In this document: in pieces, positions 18,473-26,525 of the stretch
Position numbering within the stretch: the first letter of the stretch is position 1
How the letters are laid out: the number at the start of each line of letters is the position of its first letter
From: Myxococcus sp. RHSTA-1-4
GTDB taxonomy: Bacteria > Myxococcota > Myxococcia > Myxococcales > Myxococcaceae
Length of the DNA: 64,000 nucleotides
Direction of reading: 5' to 3'
Assembly: GCF_020037125.1 (NCBI RefSeq)
Contig: NZ_JAIQDG010000004.1
Coordinates: forward strand, 248,001 to 312,000
Translations under genes and position numbers: made by a program
Notes under the pieces: generated by a model
What the model saw: only the letters and a program-made list of their open reading frames with translations
Told to the model about the DNA's origin: nothing
Database searches by the model: none

Positions 18473-19672
18473 ATGGCGGCCCGTATCGTCGTTTCCCTGT
18501 CAACCGCGGCGGATGAGGCCAGCGCCGCGCGAGAGCTCGTCACGCAACTGCGCCAGCAGGCGGCTGGCGCGCCCGTGCGTGGCGGCCTTGTCTACTCCAC
18601 GATTGGCTTCCAGGCGGCGGCGCTGCAGAAGGCGCTCGTCGAGCAACTGCCCGGGGTGCCCTTCGTCGGAGCCACGTCGTGCCTGGGCGTGGGCTCGACG
18701 CAGGGCTTCCGCACCGAGCGGGCCGTGAGCGCGTTCTGGTTCGTGGGCGACGGCTTCCGCTTCGGCGTAAGCGCCTCGGCGCGCACCGGCGACGTCCGCG
18801 GCCAGGGCCGGGCGCTCGCCCAGCACGCGTTGCAGCAGGGCCACATCCCGCCCGACGCGGCGCGCTTCGCCGTCGTGCATGCGACCCCGGGAGAGGAGGA
18901 GGCGCTGCTCAGCGGGCTCTCCGACGTGCTGCCACGGCGCACGCTCTTCATCGGAGGCAGTGCCGCCGACAACGACATCAGCGGACAGTGGTCGGTCTGG
19001 TCGTCGGACGGCGTCCACCGGACGGGCGCGGTGCTCGCCGTGTGCGACTGGCCCTGGCGGCTCACCGCCATCTGCCAGGGCGGCTATCTCGTCACGCGCC
19101 GCCAGGGCACCGTCACCCGGGCGAAGGGACGCACCGTGTACACCATCGACGGGCGGCCGGCGGCGGAGGTCTACAACGAGTGGCTCGACGGTCAGCTCGA
19201 GCCGTTCCTGCGGACGGGCGGCTCGGTGCTGGGCAAGACGACGCTCTGCCCGCTCGGGGTGTCCCGGAAGATGGAGGGCCTGGAGACCCACGTCGTCGTG
19301 CACCCCGAGAAGGTGCTCCTGCCCGAGCGCGCGCTGACGCTCTTCGCCGACGTGCGGGAGGGCGAGCAGGTCACCCTGATGCGCAGCACGACAGGGGCGC
19401 TCGTGGAGCAGAGCGGACGGGTGGCGGAATGGGCGATGGGCAGCTCGGGACTCACCCGGGACGAGCTCGCCGGCGCGCTGCTCGTCTACTGCGCCGGCTG
19501 CATGCTCACCATCGAGAAGCAGGTCCCCGACATGCTGCGGCGATTCCAGCAGGCGGTGGGCCAGACGCCCTTCGTGTCGCTGTTCACCTTCGGCGAACAG
19601 GGCTGCGTGATGCCCGAGCGGCCCGAGCATGGCAACCTGATGACGAGCCTGCTGCTCCTGGGCAACCGCTGA
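18473..19672 (+). CDS. FIST domain sensory protein
   Basis: 399 residues with both parts of the FIST module: FIST_N (about 25-215; VGATSCLGVGS, LFIGGSAADNDI) and FIST_C (about 225-370; VYNEWLDGQ, LLVYCAGCM, PFVSLFTFGEQG). FIST domains are predicted small-ligand sensors, possibly for amino acids, usually linked to signal-transduction output domains. Here the protein stands alone, so it would signal by protein contact. A GAGGTTG sequence precedes ATG 18473. Convergent with the GlsB-like gene 29 bases away. Confidence 0.88.
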   Translation: MAARIVVSLSTAADEASAARELVTQLRQQAAGAPVRGGLVYSTIGFQAAALQKALVEQLPGVPFVGATSCLGVGSTQGFRTERAVSAFWFVGDGFRFGVSASARTGDVRGQGRALAQHALQQGHIPPDAARFAVVHATPGEEEALLSGLSDVLPRRTLFIGGSAADNDISGQWSVWSSDGVHRTGAVLAVCDWPWRLTAICQGGYLVTRRQGTVTRAKGRTVYTIDGRPAAEVYNEWLDGQLEPFLRTGGSVLGKTTLCPLGVSRKMEGLETHVVVHPEKVLLPERALTLFADVREGEQVTLMRSTTGALVEQSGRVAEWAMGSSGLTRDELAGALLVYCAGCMLTIEKQVPDMLRRFQQAVGQTPFVSLFTFGEQGCVMPERPEHGNLMTSLLLLGNR

Positions 19673-19701
19673 CGCGCTGTCGGGAGCGGCCCCCGAAGCG
19701 G

Positions 19702-19971
19702 TCAGGCCTTTCGTAGCGTGGACGAGTGGATGAGTCTGAGCAGCAGCAGCAACACCACCGCTCCGATGAAGGCCACGAAGATGGTCCCGGCGAGCCCTCC
19801 GAAGGGCTCCCCCGCGTCGAGCGCCCGGAAGATGAAGCCTCCGATGAAGGCGCCCACCACGCCCACCACGATGTCGCCAATGACGCCATAACCTCCGCCG
19901 ACCACGGCCGACGCGAGCCATCCCGCGATGAGGCCGATGACCGCCCACAGCAGAATCGTCTCCAAAGACAT
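19702..19971 (-). CDS. GlsB/YeaQ/YmgE-type small membrane protein
   Basis: 89 residues, almost entirely three transmembrane helices: LWAVIGLIAGWLASAVVGG, DIVVGVVGAFIGGFIF, and TIFVAFIGAVVLLLLLR. The Gly pattern GxxxG within VVGVVGAFIGGF and the length fit the transglycosylase-associated/GlsB family, often induced by envelope or general stress. CCAGGAGGAAACGGC before the ATG is a strong ribosome binding site and fixes the start at 19971; the ORF is open 225 bases further upstream. Confidence 0.85.
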   Translation of the reverse strand: MSLETILLWAVIGLIAGWLASAVVGGGYGVIGDIVVGVVGAFIGGFIFRALDAGEPFGGLAGTIFVAFIGAVVLLLLLRLIHSSTLRKA

Positions 19972-20324
19972 GCCGTTTCCTCCTGGGGATTCGTCGGCGG
20001 AAACATGGGCATGGTGCGCCGCGTCCGCCTGTCTCGTCCCTCTCGGAGCAGGTAAGCGGGGTAGCGCACCCCGGGAGGGTGATGCCCCTAGGAGGTATGG
20101 GCGGCCCATGGTGATGCGAGCTGCGAGGCGGCCGCGGCCGATGAGGACGCCCGGCTGAAGTGCCGCAGCGCGGACGACGTCATCGGGGGTGGCCACATCT
20201 CCAGTCCCCTCTTCATCCTGCAGTCACATCACTCCGGCACCCCACTCCCTCTTCTGGGGAGGTCCGCGCGAGCCCACATCGGTGCGACGCGCCCTCCCCT
20301 GGGCAGCCAAAGGGAGGACGTGTG
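19972..20324. other. Divergent intergenic region
   Basis: A 353-base gap between the stress membrane protein and the patatin gene. It must hold both promoters. AGGGAGGA at 20311-20318 is the ribosome binding site of the patatin gene. No other feature was seen. Confidence 0.4.
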
Positions 20325-21638
20325 GTGAAACGTACCAGGACGAAGACGACGCGCCCGGAGGACTTCACGGGGGACCCGCAGGTGGTCGCGGCCGTGGATG
20401 ACCTGAAAGCACACCTGCGGGACAAGAAGATCTCCGACGTCATCGACAGCGAGGGAAACCAGTACGTCGACGTCGTGATGGAGGGAGGGGGCACGCTGGG
20501 CATCGCGCTCCTGGGGTACCTGCATGCGCTGGAGCAGGCGAAGGTCCGGTTCCTCGATATTGGAGGGACTTCGGCGGGCGCCATCACCGCGCTGCTGCTG
20601 GCGGCGGTGGACACGAAGGACAAGCCCAAGAGCAGCTACCTGCTGGAGCGGCTCGCCGCGAAGGACCTCAGCGAGTTCATGGACTCCTCGGGCGGGGTGA
20701 AGCGCTTCCTCAATGCGTGGCTGGCGAAGCGTCCGAAGCTCCTGCTCGCATTGAATGGCCCCGCGGTGGTGCGCGCCGTCCTCCACCACCTGGGACTGAA
20801 CCCGGGCCAGGCCTTCTACGACTGGATGGTTTCCAACCTGGAGCAGCGCGGGATTTTCACGGTCCAGGACCTGGACGAGCGAATGAAGGCCCAGCCCCAG
20901 GGTCTGCGGCGACGGGATGGGCAAGCGCTCTCGCCGGATGACTGCGAGGCCCACCTGGCGCTCATCGCCGCCGAGGTGACGACCGAGACCAAGGTCGAGT
21001 TCCCTCGCATGGCGAAGCTCTTCTGGAAGAACTGGGAGGAGGAGAACCCCGCCCTCTTCGTGCGGGCCTCCATGTCCGTGCCGTTCTTCTTCTATCCGCT
21101 CACGGTGGAGCTACCGGACCTGTCCCCGGAGGAGCTCCAGCAGCGCTGGGCGCTCGCGAGCTTCGCGGACATCCACCCGCGGGAGAAGGTCCACCTCGTC
21201 GACGGCGGCATCATGTCGAACTTCCCCATCAACCTGTTCCACGTGCCGGGAGTACCGAGCGCCCCCACCTTCGGCGCCCGGCTGGGAATGCGGAAGAAAC
21301 ACACCATCCAGAAGCCGGCGGAACTGGGGCGGGCCATCTTCGACTCGGCGCGACACTGCCTCGACTATGACTTCATCCTCCAGCACCGGGACTACAAGCA
21401 CCTGCTGACGACCATCGACACGGGCCCGCACGGGTGGCTGGATTTCAACCTGAGCAAGGAAGCCCAGGTGGACCTCTTCGCCCGGGGAGTGAAGGCGGGC
21501 GCCGCGTTCCTGAACGCGTTCAATTGGGAGGACTACAAGGAGGAGCGGGAGAAGCTCGCGCGGGAGCAGCAACCTCCGGCGTTCCCGCCCCAGTCTCCAC
21601 GAGGGGCATCCGCTTCCGGTTTTGCTGCCTCTATCTAG
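20325..21638 (+). CDS. Patatin-like phospholipase
   Basis: 437 residues, soluble, no signal peptide. Catalytic landmarks: oxyanion motif EGGGTLG, nucleophile motif GTSAGA (GxSxG), and the dyad Asp in VDGGIMSNFP. A long helical insert separates nucleophile and Asp, and a charged C-terminal extension ends the protein. It probably hydrolyses phospholipid or neutral lipid acyl esters in the cytoplasm or at the inner membrane. AGGGAGGA six bases upstream supports GTG 20325; GTG 20322 is also possible. It is only distantly like the patatin at 2859-4469, so it is not a recent duplicate. Confidence 0.87.
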   Translation: MKRTRTKTTRPEDFTGDPQVVAAVDDLKAHLRDKKISDVIDSEGNQYVDVVMEGGGTLGIALLGYLHALEQAKVRFLDIGGTSAGAITALLLAAVDTKDKPKSSYLLERLAAKDLSEFMDSSGGVKRFLNAWLAKRPKLLLALNGPAVVRAVLHHLGLNPGQAFYDWMVSNLEQRGIFTVQDLDERMKAQPQGLRRRDGQALSPDDCEAHLALIAAEVTTETKVEFPRMAKLFWKNWEEENPALFVRASMSVPFFFYPLTVELPDLSPEELQQRWALASFADIHPREKVHLVDGGIMSNFPINLFHVPGVPSAPTFGARLGMRKKHTIQKPAELGRAIFDSARHCLDYDFILQHRDYKHLLTTIDTGPHGWLDFNLSKEAQVDLFARGVKAGAAFLNAFNWEDYKEEREKLAREQQPPAFPPQSPRGASASGFAASI

Positions 21639-21732
21639 GGAAGCCTCGCGCCTGCGCCGCTCCCGCTCGCGGCGCTGCTGACGTGAACGCGCCGTCACCT
21701 CGGCGATGAGCAGGATGCGCTCCTCCAACTGC

Positions 21733-22326
21733 TCATCGCGTGCGATAGCAGCAATGGGGCGCACCGTCGTCAGGCACCAGCGCCGCTCGCCATCCGGCCC
21801 TTCCACGGCCACCACGAGCACGGGGGCCGTGCGCCCCTGCTTCTCCAGTTGCACGTCCACCCGGAGCGGGGCGGCTGGAGCGTCCGTGGATGCGCATCCC
21901 GGATACCGAGGAGTACGTCCCCACCTTCTCGGGCATCCCGTCCTCCGGGGCCCAGTAACGCACCTCCTCACACGCAGCATCGTCGATGCACTTCACCAGC
22001 CGGATGTCGTTGAGGATGAAGTGCTGAGCGGGCTGGGAGTCGATCTCCACCGGGATGAGCTGCACGTCGTCGGGCGCCACCTCGGTGAAGATGGGGGCCA
22101 CCCTGGCGTGGACGATGGGGATGCTGAATGCCGCGTGGGAATAGTCGAGCGGTCTGCCGGAGATCTTGATGGGGATCCTGATGCGCTCCTCCGGATGCGC
22201 CCGCTGCCCGATCCTGAACTGCCACGGGTCATCGAGCTTCTGGCCCTCTTGATCGAGAGGATGCCCCAGCTCCCATCGGCCGGAGAGGTACACATCATCG
22301 GTCAACTTGAAGAACCGCTTCGGCAT
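21733..22326 (-). pseudogene. Imm11-like immunity gene, C-terminus disrupted
   Basis: The first 140 residues match the Imm11-like family abundant in myxobacteria: KRFFKLTDDVYLSGRWELG, DPWQFRIGQ, LDYSHAAFSIPIVHARVAPIF, APDDVQLIPVEI, and YWAPEDGMPEKVGTY. After MRIHG the reading frame turns into low-complexity Arg/Gly sequence. Another minus frame in the same stretch carries a plausible 65-residue coding segment (LRVDVQLEKQGR, GERRWCLTTVRP) that looks unrelated to Imm11. So the gene is truncated, fused or frameshifted. It begins 15 bases after the AHH toxin remnant, in toxin-immunity order, with GGAAGGA upstream of ATG 22326. Confidence 0.65.
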
Positions 22327-22341
22327 GAGGTCATCCTTCCG

Positions 22342-22902
22342 TCATTCGGTTCGGGTCACCAGCCGATTGAGCTTGGTCCCCTGTTTCGAGACCTCGCGCG
22401 CCAACACACCGAGGATCTTCGTCAGTGCCTCCCGGCAACGCTCGATGCTCTTGCAGGTCGATGTTGCTTCGTCCAGCCGCTCGTAGACCTCCTCATGGGA
22501 CTCCCTCGGGTGTGGCCCCTTGTGGCCCGGGACGCGGATCTGGTTCGCAGCATCGTCGAGCGACATGCCCTCCCGGTCGAAGATCTCCTGGTACCTTGGT
22601 GTCCAGGCCCCCCGTTGTTGGTGGACGTGCTGAACTTGTCGGAGGCGATGTGGTGCCAGGGGCCTTCCGCATCCACCGGGGCCGTGCTGCCGGCGCTCGC
22701 CCCTCGTGCCGCCATGGCCAGCGCACCAGGAGCGAGCGTGATGGTGACGGCTCCCTCGGCGGGGACAGCCACCGAGCCCACTTCCGCGATCGCCGTGAAC
22801 CGGAAGCCCCCCCTGGACTTCGGCCAGCCGCACCGCCTGTACCGAGCCCGGAAGCCCCGGTGCCTTGACCTTCGCCGCAGCCGCCGAGCTGGAAACCGTC
22901 AT
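22342..22902 (-). pseudogene. AHH nuclease toxin remnant with two frame changes
   Basis: Joining three overlapping frames gives the C-terminus of an AHH (HNH-like) nuclease toxin: GAVTITLAPGALAM, then PWHHIASDKFS, then WTPRYQEIFDREGMSLDDA, VPGHKGPHP, HEEVYERL and KLNRLVTRTE. The frame switches at a run of seven C (22807-22813, one base too many) and at a run of six C (22608-22613, one too few). The changes compensate, and both sit in homopolymers, so they may be sequencing errors or slippage. The usual N-terminal delivery part is absent upstream of 22902, so the gene is truncated in any case. Such toxins cut nucleic acid and are neutralised by the adjacent immunity protein. Confidence 0.7.
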
Positions 22903-23191
22903 GCGTGCTCGGCTGGCGCAGTTGGGGACCTACGCGGGCGAAGACGCTGTGAGGGAGGTTCAACGGGCACTCGTAGAAGCAGGTGACAGGCTGTGGGACC
23001 TAGAGATGCCGGAAGACGAAGGCGGCATTACACAGCCCGTGGCCGAGGCCGCAGGTGCGGACGAGCTTTCGGCAGAGACCGAGCCCTCTGATAGTGCGCG
23101 GACGATTGCTGCTTCAACGCGCCATCCGGACGAGGTGACGACCGCGCTTTGCGGGGTGCCACATCGACCGATCAAGCAGGTGCCAACCTAA
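22901..23191 (+). CDS. Hypothetical ORF, weakly supported
   Basis: A 96-residue acidic ORF (MRARLAQLGTYAGED start; ALVEAGDRLWDLEMPEDE) inside the degraded toxin locus. No family, signal or good ribosome binding site was seen. It may be a fragment of a gene disrupted by rearrangement. Confidence 0.25.
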   Translation: MRARLAQLGTYAGEDAVREVQRALVEAGDRLWDLEMPEDEGGITQPVAEAAGADELSAETEPSDSARTIAASTRHPDEVTTALCGVPHRPIKQVPT

Positions 23192-23394
23192 ACTTCTTCG
23201 GCTCCGCTGGCGGCACACTCGCCTCTTTCGGCTTCGGCTCCGCACCCGCCCAAGGGCGTTCATCCTCCAGCCGCCGTCCCTAGTCACAAGCCCCATGTGC
23301 CTGCCCTCTGCTTGCCCAGCGCAATAAGACGCATTTTCCACCCTGAACCGCGTAACGCGCCCTATGGTTGCCTCCTCAACAGAGGAGGCACTGC
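23192..23394. promoter_or_regulatory. Upstream region of the MACPF-like gene
   Basis: About 200 bases of lower-GC sequence without an ORF. It ends with AGAGGAGGCACTGC, a strong ribosome binding site, directly before ATG 23395. The promoter is likely here; boxes were not resolved. Confidence 0.4.
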
Positions 23395-24936
23395 ATGACG
23401 TCTAAGAGAGTTGTGCTGCTTGTCGCTATCCTGGGCTCGTTTCCCTCCGTAGCCCAGCAGGCGACGTACGCCATCCCGGATGGAATCAACGTCCAACTTG
23501 GAATGGGGTTCGACTCGCTCGGTGGCCGGACGCGAGCAACGTGCGTCGAAACCGCTTCCGACACGCAGACGGGGACGCTCACACGCTTCGAGCTCCACGC
23601 GGTCGAGTCGTTCCGGGACCTTCGCCGGGAACTCGGCGTCTCTGCTTCGATGTCCTTCGGGATCGGTCTTTGGTCTGGCGGCGCGTACGCGAGCTACAGC
23701 TCAAGCCGCAACTTCTCGAACCGCACGTCCTTCCTGTTGGTTCGAGCCATCGCGCAGAACGGTGCGAACTTCGTGAAGGAGCCCTACAAGTTGAACGAGT
23801 GGGCGGCGAAGCTCGAGCCTGCGGATTTTCTGGACAAGTGCGGCGACAGTTTCATCTCGTCACGCGTACTCGGCGGCGAGTTCCTCGCCGTCTACAAGTT
23901 CGAGAGCGAGTCCGAGGAGAACGCCGAGCAGGTCCGAGCGGGAATTCGCGCGGCCGCTGGCAATTTCTCGGGCGCAGCAGACGTCGAGAGGAAGCTCAAT
24001 GAGATCCGTGGCTACTCAAGCCTTGAGGTGAGGATCATTCGCAAGGGCTCGTCGGAAACCCTTCCTTCGGCGCAGGACACGAAGAAGCTCCTTGAGTACG
24101 CGCTGAATCTGCCCGAGCTGGTGAAGCCCGGATCCGGTAACGAGTATCCGTATTCGTTCGCCACGACGCCCTACCAGCTCGTTCAAGGGTTCCGCAGGAC
24201 CTCATCAATCTCTTCGCGTCAACGCGCGCTGAACGCGCTCGCAGAGGCGGCCGACGAGGCGTGGCTGCGCCTCGCGAGAGTGAACCAGATCATCAACAAC
24301 TCGAACAAGTATGCGTTCGAGAGCAAGAAGGCCGAGCTTGAGGAGTTGCGGAAGATCCGCGACAGGCTTCGGAAGCTCACCGCCGAGTACACCGAGATGG
24401 CGGACAAGTGCATCGAGTCGCCGGACGCGTCATGCGCAGCGGCCGTTGCCGACGACCTGCCCGAGGTCCCAAACATCCTCCCCCTCTCGGCGCGAGGCGG
24501 ATGCACGAAGTGGGGAGCGGATGGCACTGTCTGCCGCGAATGTGAATACACAGCGGACCAAGCAGATCCCCGCGGAATCGCAATGCCTCACGCGGGAAGC
24601 ATCGGTTTCGATGTTCGGTGCCGAAACATGGCTCAGGGCAAGAAGGTCAACATCAAGGCGAGCGGAAAGATCACCCGGACCCCGGCGTCAGAAGCAACCT
24701 GGATGGAGATTGATCTCCACTCGACGACCTCGCCCTGTCCGAATAGCGGGGGCTGCAAGGTGGGCTTCGGAAGTTCCCCAGGCGTCGAGGGAATCAACCT
24801 GAACAACAGCGTGACTGTTCCGCCATCAGGGACGGTCGATGCGTACTTGATGTGTCGCTTCTGCCAGCTTGCGAACGCGTCGAAGTGTTCGATCGTCCCT
24901 CAAGGGGACTTCAAGATTTCCTTCAAGGAAGACTGA
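23395..24936 (+). CDS. Secreted MACPF-like pore-forming protein candidate
   Basis: 513 residues with a signal peptide (VVLLVAILGSFPSVAQQ). Residues 25-230 follow the membrane attack complex/perforin layout: a Ser/Gly-rich amphipathic stretch (SASMSFGIGLWSGGAYASYSSS) and a signature-like FLDKCGDSFISSRVLGGEF, comparable with the MACPF consensus Y-G-T-H-[YF]-(x)6-G-G. A helical segment follows (residues 270-350), then a Cys-containing beta-rich C-terminal domain of 130 residues (CTKWGADGTVCREC, CPNSGGCKVGFG, CRFCQLANASKC) that could bind membranes or glycans. GC and codon use are visibly lower than in neighbours (many TTC/TCG/CTT), which suggests transfer. The MACPF match is by eye and the signature is imperfect. 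Confidence 0.5.
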   Translation: MTSKRVVLLVAILGSFPSVAQQATYAIPDGINVQLGMGFDSLGGRTRATCVETASDTQTGTLTRFELHAVESFRDLRRELGVSASMSFGIGLWSGGAYASYSSSRNFSNRTSFLLVRAIAQNGANFVKEPYKLNEWAAKLEPADFLDKCGDSFISSRVLGGEFLAVYKFESESEENAEQVRAGIRAAAGNFSGAADVERKLNEIRGYSSLEVRIIRKGSSETLPSAQDTKKLLEYALNLPELVKPGSGNEYPYSFATTPYQLVQGFRRTSSISSRQRALNALAEAADEAWLRLARVNQIINNSNKYAFESKKAELEELRKIRDRLRKLTAEYTEMADKCIESPDASCAAAVADDLPEVPNILPLSARGGCTKWGADGTVCRECEYTADQADPRGIAMPHAGSIGFDVRCRNMAQGKKVNIKASGKITRTPASEATWMEIDLHSTTSPCPNSGGCKVGFGSSPGVEGINLNNSVTVPPSGTVDAYLMCRFCQLANASKCSIVPQGDFKISFKED

Positions 24937-24954
24937 GGAGTCATGATGCGACGG

Positions 24955-25070
24955 TTCTGGATCTTGCATTCCCTCATCGGGCTCGCGCCCAGCGCCTCCG
25001 GCCCCATCATCCGGCGCACCATCTGCTCCTTGAACTGCTCCGTGTACGGCACGTCCTCTCTGCCCTTCAC
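24955..25070 (-). pseudogene. Transposase N-terminal remnant
   Basis: A minus-strand stretch encodes PYTEQFKEQMVRRMMGPE followed by ALGASPMRE. This is the first helices of an IS-type transposase helix-turn-helix; after that the match stops near the 3' end of the MACPF-like gene. No catalytic domain or terminal repeats remain. Confidence 0.55.
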
Positions 25071-25262
25071 GCCCCCTGGGTGCTTCTGCCGGCCTCGCGG
25101 TCCGGGCGACAGCTACGCTGGCACAGGGGGCTACCGCGCCCTCCACCTGGGCCCCAGTTCCTTCGGAGCCGCACGAAGCGCCTCGTCGAGGACGCGCACT
25201 CATGGGTGACGCGCTTCATGGCCCGAAGAACGGAGACAGATCAGGCCCCCTTGCCCGCGGGG

Positions 25263-26159
25263 TCACCTTCGCTCCCGCAGGAGGAAGAGCGTGGAGAGCA
25301 GAGCGAGGGAGCTGAAGGTGGCGGCCGATGTACCGCACCGGTGGCCCTGGCGGGGCTTGTCGGGCCCGCTCACGGGGGCGTCGCCGCAGGGGCCGTCGCT
25401 GAGGCCCGCTGCCCACTGGATGCCTCCGAGCAGGTGGGCTCGAAAGAGCGGCTCAGCGTACGCGGCGATGGTATGTCCGCCGCCCGTGTACCAGCCCCTG
25501 CCTCCGCTGTAGTGATGGCACCACGCCGTCGGATGGTTGTCCCCCATCTCTCCTCCGGCGTACGTACGCTCGTCGAGGCGGGCGAGGACATGGACGTTCC
25601 CGGCGGGGGCCGCCTGGTAGTTGTACCACTCGTCCGTGCGGTCCCACCGCTCGGGGAGCGGCGCCGTCGAGGGATGCCGTCGGTCGGACACGTGGATTGT
25701 CGCGGTGGGCGTTCCGGGCGGATGGCTCTTGAAATACGCCCCGACCAGGCCGCCGTAGAAGTGCCAGTCGTATTCCGTGTCCGCGGCCGAGTGGACACCT
25801 ACGTACCCGCCTCCGCCTTGCACGTACCGCTCGAAAGCCCCCTGCTGAGCCGGGTCGAGGATGTCTCCGGTGGTGAGAAGCCAGACGACGGCCCTGTACT
25901 GCGCCAGGTGGGAATCCTCGAAGACGGCCGCGTCCTCGGTCGCGACGACCTCGAAGCCGTGCGTCGCACCGAGTTCGCGGAGGGCGGCGATGGCGGCCGG
26001 GATGGAGTCGTGGCGAAAGCCTGCCGTCTTGGTGAAGACGAGCACCCGTGCGCCCTTCCCCGACGCCTGCCCGGCCTCGCAGGACGCGAACAGGAATGCG
26101 CCGGCAGCCAGGCCCGCCACCGTCACTCTCCGCCTCAACCCATTCCAGGAGCGCTTCAT
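25263..26159 (-). CDS. ThuA-like lipoprotein with a MYXO-CTERM-like tail
   Basis: 298 residues. The N-terminus is a lipoprotein signal (GLAAGAFLFASC, lipid Cys about residue 27). Residues 38-245 form a ThuA-like (glutamine-amidotransferase-fold) domain: RVLVFTKTAGFRHDSI, YRAVVWLLTTGDIL, GGGGYVGVHSAADTEYDW, and PTAWCHHYSGGRGWYTGGGH. ThuA-like domains are linked to sugar metabolism and trehalose utilisation. The C-terminus reads RCG, then a hydrophobic helix (TFSSLALLSTLFLL), then RERR, matching the MYXO-CTERM sorting-signal pattern (Cys, membrane helix, Arg cluster) used to place proteins on the myxobacterial surface. Having both signals is unusual. Start at 26159 gives the lipobox directly. 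Confidence 0.85.
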   Translation of the reverse strand: MKRSWNGLRRRVTVAGLAAGAFLFASCEAGQASGKGARVLVFTKTAGFRHDSIPAAIAALRELGATHGFEVVATEDAAVFEDSHLAQYRAVVWLLTTGDILDPAQQGAFERYVQGGGGYVGVHSAADTEYDWHFYGGLVGAYFKSHPPGTPTATIHVSDRRHPSTAPLPERWDRTDEWYNYQAAPAGNVHVLARLDERTYAGGEMGDNHPTAWCHHYSGGRGWYTGGGHTIAAYAEPLFRAHLLGGIQWAAGLSDGPCGDAPVSGPDKPRQGHRCGTSAATFSSLALLSTLFLLRERR

Positions 26160-26398
26160 CGGTTCGGACCCGCCCGGGCCACAGCAACGTCCCAGCGGCC
26201 CAAGGCCGGGCGGTTGCTGTTGCCGTAGTACCCGACACCCCATAGCGCGGCTTGGGAGGCCCCGTGCTCGTGCAGAGCGGGCGAATGTCGACAAGTGCAT
26301 CGACGGCGTGGTCGAGCGACTGGCCCGCCAGGATGCTCAGGTAGCCCGCGGTGGCAGGCGCCGGCGAGCGTCATGACATCAGGCGAGGCCGAGGCGCT

Positions 26399-26429
26399 GA
26401 GCCGCTCACGGGCAGGACGTGAGCGGCTC
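26399..26429 (-). terminator. Strong hairpin downstream of the lipoprotein gene
   Basis: GAGCCGCTCACG (26399-26410) pairs perfectly over 12 bp with CGTGAGCGGCTC (26418-26429) around a 7-base loop. It lies 53 bases past the stop of the gene ending at 26483. There is no U-tract. Confidence 0.6.
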
Positions 26430-26430
26430 G

Positions 26431-26525
26431 GCGAGCGACTCCGAGTACTTCTGACTGGCGACGAGGCGCCAGTTGCGGCGAGCTACTCCGAGTACTCCTG
26501 CCTGGCGACGAGGCGCCAGTCGCGG
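26431..26525. repeat. Imperfect tandem duplication, 47-bp period
   Basis: Two copies of a 48-base unit starting GCGAGC.ACTCCGAGTACT and ending GGCGCCAGT.GCGG lie at 26431-26478 and 26478-26525 with a few mismatches. The second copy holds the last codons of the lipoprotein gene. The period is not a multiple of three, so the copy outside is not in frame. Confidence 0.8.

Noticed and set aside
19680-19696. Short hairpin between the FIST and GlsB-like genes
   Set aside because: A 5-bp stem only, too weak to call a terminator in 70% GC DNA.
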